A stretch of DNA of 64,000 nucleotides, taken from assembly GCA_016840685.1 (NCBI GenBank), contig JAEORX010000001.1, positions 1 to 64,000 of the forward strand, written 5' to 3'. Below the pieces are notes generated by a model. It did not search any database. It was not told the DNA's origin and saw only the letters and a list, made by a program, of their open reading frames with translations. This DNA comes from Candidatus Thorarchaeota archaeon (GTDB lineage Archaea > Asgardarchaeota > Thorarchaeia > Thorarchaeales > Thorarchaeaceae). Below, piece after piece: positions 60,167 through 64,000 of this stretch. Position 1 is the stretch's first letter; each line of letters begins with the position of its first letter. A program made the translations under genes and the position numbers.

Positions 60167-60802
60167 TCAGGATTGTATCCCCGGTCCCTTGTCAGGTGCT
60201 CCTAATTCTCCAGTCCGCTCAGAGTATTGCTGCATCTTCATCAGCTCTTTCCCCTTCTCAAGCAATACATCTCTGATTGCCCATCCAACTTGGTTTTGTC
60301 GTTGAGCAAGTCTATAGAGAGCAAACCACACTCTCCCATCACCCATTGCACCTTGAATTATGAGATCCTCCACCATACTTCTTACTACACCCACCTTATC
60401 AACTGACGCACTGATAGAGGATAATATTCTGCTCTCTCGTTCGTTAATCTCCCTGACTCGCCAAGCCATCTGCATAGAACTAAGAAATGAAAGGAACATC
60501 ACAAATGCGACATAGAAGATTGCGTCCAAGAATGTTGCTAAGTCAGCGAGTGCCACCGAGATTAGTATCAAAGAACAAAGTAAGATAACTAGGAATACAA
60601 TACCCTCCATTAAGGCATTCACAAACTTAGTGACACGCCAATCGTAGTATCTCGACATGTATGATGTAGGTGCTCGGAATCGCATGATATCCCCAAGATA
60701 GATGTCCCTGGCATGTCGACCTAAGAAAAGCCAGACTCCCTGTAGTAAGAGTGCATGTATGATGATAACAAGAGGTAGGATGCTATAGGGAATGAACTGC
60801 AT
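60167..60802 (-). CDS. Three-helix membrane protein with cytosolic tail
   Basis: 211 aa. One N-terminal helix (SILPLVIIIHALLLQGVWLF), a basic loop (RFRAPTSYMSRYYDWRVTKF), two more helices (LMEGIVFLVILLCSLILISV, FLDAIFYVAFVMFLSFLSS) and a ~90-residue helical tail (RESRILSSISASVDKVGVVR ...) that is likely cytosolic. No family recognised. Start ATG at 60802; it is upstream of, and in the same direction as, rpl35ae with an 80-base gap. Confidence 0.68.
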   Translation of the reverse strand: MQFIPYSILPLVIIIHALLLQGVWLFLGRHARDIYLGDIMRFRAPTSYMSRYYDWRVTKFVNALMEGIVFLVILLCSLILISVALADLATFLDAIFYVAFVMFLSFLSSMQMAWRVREINERESRILSSISASVDKVGVVRSMVEDLIIQGAMGDGRVWFALYRLAQRQNQVGWAIRDVLLEKGKELMKMQQYSERTGELGAPDKGPGIQS

Positions 60803-60916
60803 GAGTCAAGCCATGGAACTTAGCGTTTAAACATATGGAAGTACGCGTCAACGGAATAGTTTCGGAACTCTCCCCACTCTATAGTCATGCATCAGGCAGT
60901 ACATAATGGTGTGGGA

Positions 60917-61036
60917 ATGCTAAACATGGTACAACTCATAGTTGTGGTTGGATTCATTCTGGTTCCACGGGTCCAGGTCATGCTCTCCCGGAAAACGACC
61001 TGGGCTCGTTTCTCTTGTTTCTTCTTGATAGAATGA
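60917..61036 (+). CDS. Possible small membrane protein (39 aa)
   Basis: ATG 60917 opens a 39-codon frame with one hydrophobic helix (MVQLIVVVGFILVP) and a basic tail (QVMLSRKTTWARF). It lies in the 262-base gap before deoxyhypusine synthase. The same stretch contains the inverted repeat CCAGGTC/GACCTGG (about 60974-60998), so an RNA element is an alternative. Low support. Confidence 0.25.
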   Translation: MLNMVQLIVVVGFILVPRVQVMLSRKTTWARFSCFFLIE

Positions 61037-61064
61037 CTTATCTCATACAGCAAATGGTTCGCTG

Positions 61065-61991
61065 GTGGTGACGATTTTGGACAAGGTCAGCCATGTAGAC
61101 GCCAATCTCACACTCATTTCTGACTATCTCAGAGCCATGAAGAATACCGGTGTTCTTGGTGCGGGACGACTGGGAAGAGCCACTGAGATTGTGAAACGGA
61201 TGTTTGATGACAAGAACTGCTACACATTCCTCTCAATGTCTGGGCCAATGGTTCCAGGGGGTCTGCGGAACATTATACGTCACCTCATAGAGAATGGTCA
61301 TGTCCAGGCTGTTGTCACCAGTGGTGCAAACATCGTTCATGACCTTGTCGAAGCATATGGTGGAGGTCATTACAGAGTTCCATCTAGTAAGGATGATAAA
61401 GAGCTTCGAGAGGCTGGAATGGGAAGAATTGCTGACATATTTGTTCATGAGAAGGACTTTGAGCTCTTTGAGAAGGGCATCTATAAGTTTCTTGACAGTC
61501 TTCCCAAGGAATTGCTAACAACCCTTGCTCCAAGCGAACTTCTCACACGACTGGGTAAGACCATAGAGGACACTGACTCGATTGTCAGACAGGCTGCTAA
61601 TCACAATGTCCCAATATTCTCTCCAGGCCTCATGGACTCCATGCTAGGGTTTCATCTCTACACATATAGTACAACAAAGAACCTTGCTCTTGACTTCGTC
61701 AAGGACCTTAGAATCTTAGGAAAAATCGTTACAGAACAGAAGAAGATGGGCGCTATCATGCTTGGCGGAGGTCTCGCGAAGCACTTCACCATGGGTTCAA
61801 CCATCCTTAGAGGTGGTCTTGATATGGCTGTACAAATCACCCTTGATCGCCCAGAGGGTGGTAGTCTGAGTGGTGCACCTCTTGTTGAAGGAGTTTCTTG
61901 GCAGAAGGTTCAGACTTCAGCCAACTTTGAAACGGTGATTGGAGATGCGACCATCATCTTTCCTCTCATGGTTCTTGGCATATTGCATTAG
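61065..61991 (+). CDS. dys: Deoxyhypusine synthase
   Basis: 308 aa. Transfers a butylamine group from spermidine to a Lys of translation factor aIF5A. The catalytic Lys is in EGVSWQKVQ near residue 283; other landmarks are FLSMSGPMVPGGLRNIIRHL, VTSGANIVHDLVEAYGGGHY, PIFSPGLMDSMLGFHLYTYS and GGLAKHFTMGSTILRGGLDM (NAD site). Start GTG 61065. Standalone here; aIF5A is not in the window. Confidence 0.95.
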   Translation: MVTILDKVSHVDANLTLISDYLRAMKNTGVLGAGRLGRATEIVKRMFDDKNCYTFLSMSGPMVPGGLRNIIRHLIENGHVQAVVTSGANIVHDLVEAYGGGHYRVPSSKDDKELREAGMGRIADIFVHEKDFELFEKGIYKFLDSLPKELLTTLAPSELLTRLGKTIEDTDSIVRQAANHNVPIFSPGLMDSMLGFHLYTYSTTKNLALDFVKDLRILGKIVTEQKKMGAIMLGGGLAKHFTMGSTILRGGLDMAVQITLDRPEGGSLSGAPLVEGVSWQKVQTSANFETVIGDATIIFPLMVLGILH

Positions 61992-62035
61992 TCGGTGGAC
62001 AATATAGCTGTTTGACTGAGGACCAGTTTTTGGAA

Positions 62036-62254
62036 TCACTCATCATATTTCATTGCTATGGCTAATCCAAGCAATATCAACAATATACCAATGTAGAGAT
62101 GGTGCAGTTGAAAAGTACCTATCCAGTAGGGATCGAAATCGGGCAAGAAGTGAAGAAAATCTGTACCCGGCACAAAGTCGTGAAGATCATCAATGACCAA
62201 GACTAGTCCTACTAGGAATGTCAGAACACCAGCTGCAACTCCTTTTTTTCCCAC
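62036..62254 (-). CDS. Small two-helix membrane protein
   Basis: 72 aa: a first helix (GVAAGVLTFLVGLVLVI), an acidic/aromatic outside loop (DDLHDFVPGTDFLHFLPDFD, with several His) and a second helix (LYIGILLILLGLAIAM). No family recognised. The His/Asp-rich loop could bind metal. Start ATG at 62254. Confidence 0.6.
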   Translation of the reverse strand: MGKKGVAAGVLTFLVGLVLVIDDLHDFVPGTDFLHFLPDFDPYWIGTFQLHHLYIGILLILLGLAIAMKYDE

Positions 62255-62347
62255 AATTCAACACTCCTTTTTCATTGTCTTGCGAAATCCACTGGGATGA
62301 ATGTAAACTTTAAGCGTTATCAATGCATCCTCTAGGTGCTGGTTAAG

Positions 62348-62530
62348 ATGGAAAAGTCGAAGAACTATTGGGTTCTTTTAGCTTACATAGGTATAACTCT
62401 TATACTTCTAGCCGGTGTCTATACTGGTGTGCCAACATGGTTGGACTATCTTGACTATGGTTTATTAGCTGGTGGAATCATCTTCTTGATTCTTGCGGCA
62501 ATTGATTTTCGAAAGCGGAAAAAGGTATGA
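62348..62530 (+). CDS. Small two-helix membrane protein
   Basis: 60 aa from ATG 62348: two helices (WVLLAYIGITLILLAGVYTG, LLAGGIIFLILAAIDF) and a basic C-terminal tail RKRKKV, which sets the cytosolic side. No family recognised. A TTTAAGC-type TATA element lies about 37 bases upstream. It runs toward the first copy of the IPII repeat (62555). Confidence 0.6.
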   Translation: MEKSKNYWVLLAYIGITLILLAGVYTGVPTWLDYLDYGLLAGGIIFLILAAIDFRKRKKV

Positions 62531-62554
62531 ATAGTCAATACTCCTTGGCCCGCT

Positions 62555-62582
62555 CTCCGGTTGTTTGAGATACCAATCATCG
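62555..62582 (+). repeat. IPII direct repeat, copy 1
   Basis: Twenty-eight bases starting CTCCGGTTGTTTGAGATACC, nearly identical to 63121-63148 and related to 63777-63804. Translated, all three give R-[IL]-[YF]-E-I-P-I-I. Overlaps the 3' end of the leftward gene 62577-63020. Confidence 0.7.
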
Positions 62583-63020
62583 GATGCTCTGCAATCGATA
62601 CCACCAAACCAACTCAACAATAATGATTAGCAATACTGCAAGAAAGAATCCCAATCCACAAAGAGTTGCGGAGATTACAAATAGGGACCAATGCATGAAC
62701 TCACTCTGGTCGGGACTCGGAGCCTCTTTATAGACTAAACGCCCATCCTGACTCAATAAATGAACTTGATAGAAGTACTCTTGAGATGACCAATTGTGCT
62801 GCTTCTGGACAACAAGAGGAAACAATGCGTGGCTGTTGTAATAGACAACATCATAATTGGGTGTGACACTCTCACGAAACACTCCAGCAGTTCTAACATC
62901 GTTTACGACCAAAAATGAGGCGATGACTGTGACAATGAGAAATATTACAACCGAATACTGTTTTCCAAATCGTCTGAATATTCCCCATGCAAGCAATGCT
63001 GCCACTGTAACAATGATCAT
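62577..63020 (-). CDS. Membrane protein with outside loop, unknown
   Basis: 147 aa: first helices (MIIVTVAALLAWGIF, YSVVIFLIVTVIASFLVV), about 65 residues of soluble sequence (NYDVVYYNSHALFPLVVQKQ ...), and a final pair of helices (WSLFVISATLCGLGFFLAVL, IIIVELVWWY). No family recognised. Start ATG at 63020. Its 3' end lies inside IPII repeat copy 1 and its 5' side faces copy 2, so it is bounded by the two. Confidence 0.6.
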   Translation of the reverse strand: MIIVTVAALLAWGIFRRFGKQYSVVIFLIVTVIASFLVVNDVRTAGVFRESVTPNYDVVYYNSHALFPLVVQKQHNWSSQEYFYQVHLLSQDGRLVYKEAPSPDQSEFMHWSLFVISATLCGLGFFLAVLLIIIVELVWWYRLQSIR

Positions 63021-63120
63021 TTCATGTCAATCCCTCTTTTTTGAACTTTCATTTGTTTAAAAGACTGATAAAATATTGGAAGGTTGGACATGTAACATTG
63101 AAGTTAGGAACAAGCCTGCG

Positions 63121-63148
63121 CTCCGGTTGTTTGAGATACCGATTATCG
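63121..63148 (+). repeat. IPII direct repeat, copy 2
   Basis: Same 28-base unit as 62555-62582 with two differences. In frame it reads LRLFEIPIIE and then MTHIKTEKHEL before a stop at 63184-63186, so it looks like a decayed copy of the small gene at 63766. It lies between the two leftward membrane-protein genes. Confidence 0.7.
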
Positions 63149-63160
63149 AGATGACACACA

Positions 63161-63670
63161 TCAAAACGGAGAAGCACGAATTATGACCTGGCACGATATG
63201 TGAATCCTTCCTGTAGTCTTTCCACCCACTTCTAGGAATCGGAGGGCCCAGACATAGGTGTGGTCGTTGATAGGTCCACCCCAACCACTACCACCAAAGG
63301 TGTCACCAAGAACACCGTATTCTGCTGCCTCGCTACTGGCAAATAAAGCATCATGTTCAGTTTCATTCAACTGAAGATATTCGGTGATGTTCATTCTTCG
63401 ATAGTCGAAATTGTAACGTACAGATCCTCCATTGCCACCTTCAATCTCTCCACTGATGCCTATTACAAGAAAGATGTCATCAGGATGCTCCATTCCTCTA
63501 AATTCTCCATAGAGCCAATCGACTCCTAGCTCAAGTGTGACTCCACTTGTTTCGTATACGATAGTGGTCCATTGTTCTCGTTGTACAATCACATAGGTCA
63601 CTCCGCCCAGTGAGGTAAGAAGTATCGTCGCAACAAGAAGGGCCGCAGAAAACCCTCTCTGTTCTTTCAT
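63161..63670 (-). CDS. Membrane-anchored outside protein, unknown
   Basis: 169 aa from ATG 63670 (AAGAGA just upstream; the frame continues farther but without a convincing start). One N-terminal helix (FSAALLVATILLTSLGGVTY), then a beta-rich soluble part with acidic and Gly-rich stretches (IGISGEIEGGNGGSVRYNFD, GDTFGGSGWGGPIND) expected outside the cell. No family recognised. Its 3' end lies 13 bases from IPII repeat copy 2 and its 5' side faces copy 3. Confidence 0.6.
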   Translation of the reverse strand: MKEQRGFSAALLVATILLTSLGGVTYVIVQREQWTTIVYETSGVTLELGVDWLYGEFRGMEHPDDIFLVIGISGEIEGGNGGSVRYNFDYRRMNITEYLQLNETEHDALFASSEAAEYGVLGDTFGGSGWGGPINDHTYVWALRFLEVGGKTTGRIHISCQVIIRASPF

Positions 63671-63765
63671 TCTCTTACGAAGGCTTGACTTTTCAGAGGT
63701 TACCAAAACCTCCACCCAATTACAATATTGCTGCAATTTGTATTAAGACTGAGCGTTTTCTAGAA

Positions 63766-63885
63766 ATGCCTACAATCCGAATATATGAGATACCAATCAT
63801 CGAGAAGCCACACATCCGTGTAGGCATATGGTTCAGCCTGCTAGTCCTGCCTGTGTGGTTCTCTCTCAGAATTTATCTAAAATAG
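63766..63885 (+). CDS. Tiny membrane protein carrying the IPII peptide (39 aa)
   Basis: ATG 63766 gives 39 residues: N-terminal PTIRIYEIPIIEKPHIRVG and one hydrophobic segment (IWFSLLVLPVWFSLRIYL). The first part is shared with two nearby truncated copies (62555, 63121), so this is the best-preserved member of a repeated small gene or gene start. Function unknown. Confidence 0.45.
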   Translation: MPTIRIYEIPIIEKPHIRVGIWFSLLVLPVWFSLRIYLK

Positions 63886-63907
63886 CGTGTTTTAACCTCG
63901 TATGTAT

Positions 63908-64000
63908 TCAGCTTTCCTGAGCCCACTCCATAATCCTTTTATTGAAATCCCTGCGGTTTCGAGCTAATCTGGTCATGTTGTAGACCGTAGACCAATCAGG
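63908..64000 (-). CDS. 3' end of an unknown gene (5' end outside window)
   Basis: The minus-strand frame is open from the window edge (64000) to the stop at 63908, giving 30 residues: ...STVYNMTRLARNRRDFNKRI then MEWAQES. Basic and helical, too short to identify. Confidence 0.45.
   Translation of the reverse strand, partial: PDWSTVYNMTRLARNRRDFNKRIMEWAQES

Noticed and set aside
60974-60998. CCAGGTC/GACCTGG inverted repeat as a terminator or riboswitch
   Set aside because: Long GC-poor loop, no T run directly after the stem, and no known RNA pattern; left as an alternative for the weak small ORF.

Overview
The window looks like a chromosomal segment of an archaeon, most likely an Asgard archaeon (Thorarchaeota-like; a lineage inference that cannot be proved from one window). 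Reasons: archaeal-type genes (ribosomal proteins S8e and L35Ae, deoxyhypusine synthase, archaeal ProRS with a C-terminal Tyr, NFACT/RqcH, ADP-forming acetyl-CoA synthetase, AMMECR1, thiol:fumarate-reductase-type SdhB), tRNA genes with archaeal-style introns, TATA-box-like promoters, and a dense set of eukaryote-signature-like proteins (four Roadblock/LC7 proteins, an MglA-like small GTPase, a Sec23/Sec24-like zinc finger plus vWA protein, an EMC6-like membrane protein).

Layout. 1-7.5 kb: housekeeping and accessory enzymes (3' part of proS, 2-hydroxyacid dehydrogenase, HhH-MutS ATPase with an overlapping phosphoesterase, acetyltransferase, cupin). 7.5-16 kb: an accessory stretch of mostly single, independently oriented genes (M1-like surface peptidase, PRC-barrel protein, two M55 peptidases, zinc ribbon, ZIP transporter, membrane and Ig-like surface proteins) around a tRNA-Asn(GTT) gene that carries three introns. 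Short copies of the 3' end of this tRNA sit between the neighbouring genes, so that almost every gene from 7.5 to 13.1 kb lies in its own repeat-bounded unit. 16.3-23.9 kb: a visibly AT-richer divergent metabolic cluster: aldehyde:ferredoxin oxidoreductase, permease and NMT1/SsuA-like binding protein leftwards; CMD-family protein, LLM oxidoreductase, transporter ATPase and cyclic amidohydrolase rightwards. 23.9-25.3 kb: tRNA-Met(CAT) with a 24-bp copy of its 3' end 555 bp away, bracketing one membrane-protein gene, then tRNA-Glu(TTC) with a variable-loop intron.

25.4-33.6 kb: OB-fold SSB with a Gly/Arg tail, nadC, AMMECR1, pyrC, two CBS proteins, RqcH, an EMC6-like protein and a decayed Lrp-like regulator. 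33.6-39.7 kb: prepilin peptidase, two-subunit class I fumarase and a two-gene succinate dehydrogenase/thiol:fumarate reductase-like enzyme. 39.7-49.2 kb: unknown helical protein, winged-helix/zinc-ribbon protein, Lys-rich HEAT protein, hypA, rps8e, hypE and an overlapping smc-scpA-scpB condensin operon (leftwards). 49.3-54.5 kb: the Roadblock / Sec23-like / Roadblock / Roadblock / GTPase / Roadblock / cis-prenyltransferase block, which is the strongest candidate here for an undercharacterised endomembrane-like or polarity-like system. 54.5-62 kb: a three-repeat helical protein, ADP-forming acetyl-CoA synthetase in two genes, radical SAM enzyme, L35Ae and deoxyhypusine synthase. 62-64 kb: small membrane proteins separated by direct repeats that encode a shared peptide (IPII), plus the 3' end of one more gene at the edge.

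Taken together the metabolism is anaerobic and fermentative/respiratory: acetyl-CoA to acetate with ATP formation, fumarate/succinate interconversion, NiFe-hydrogenase maturation and tungsten-dependent aldehyde oxidation. No integrase, transposase, CRISPR array or rRNA gene was found.
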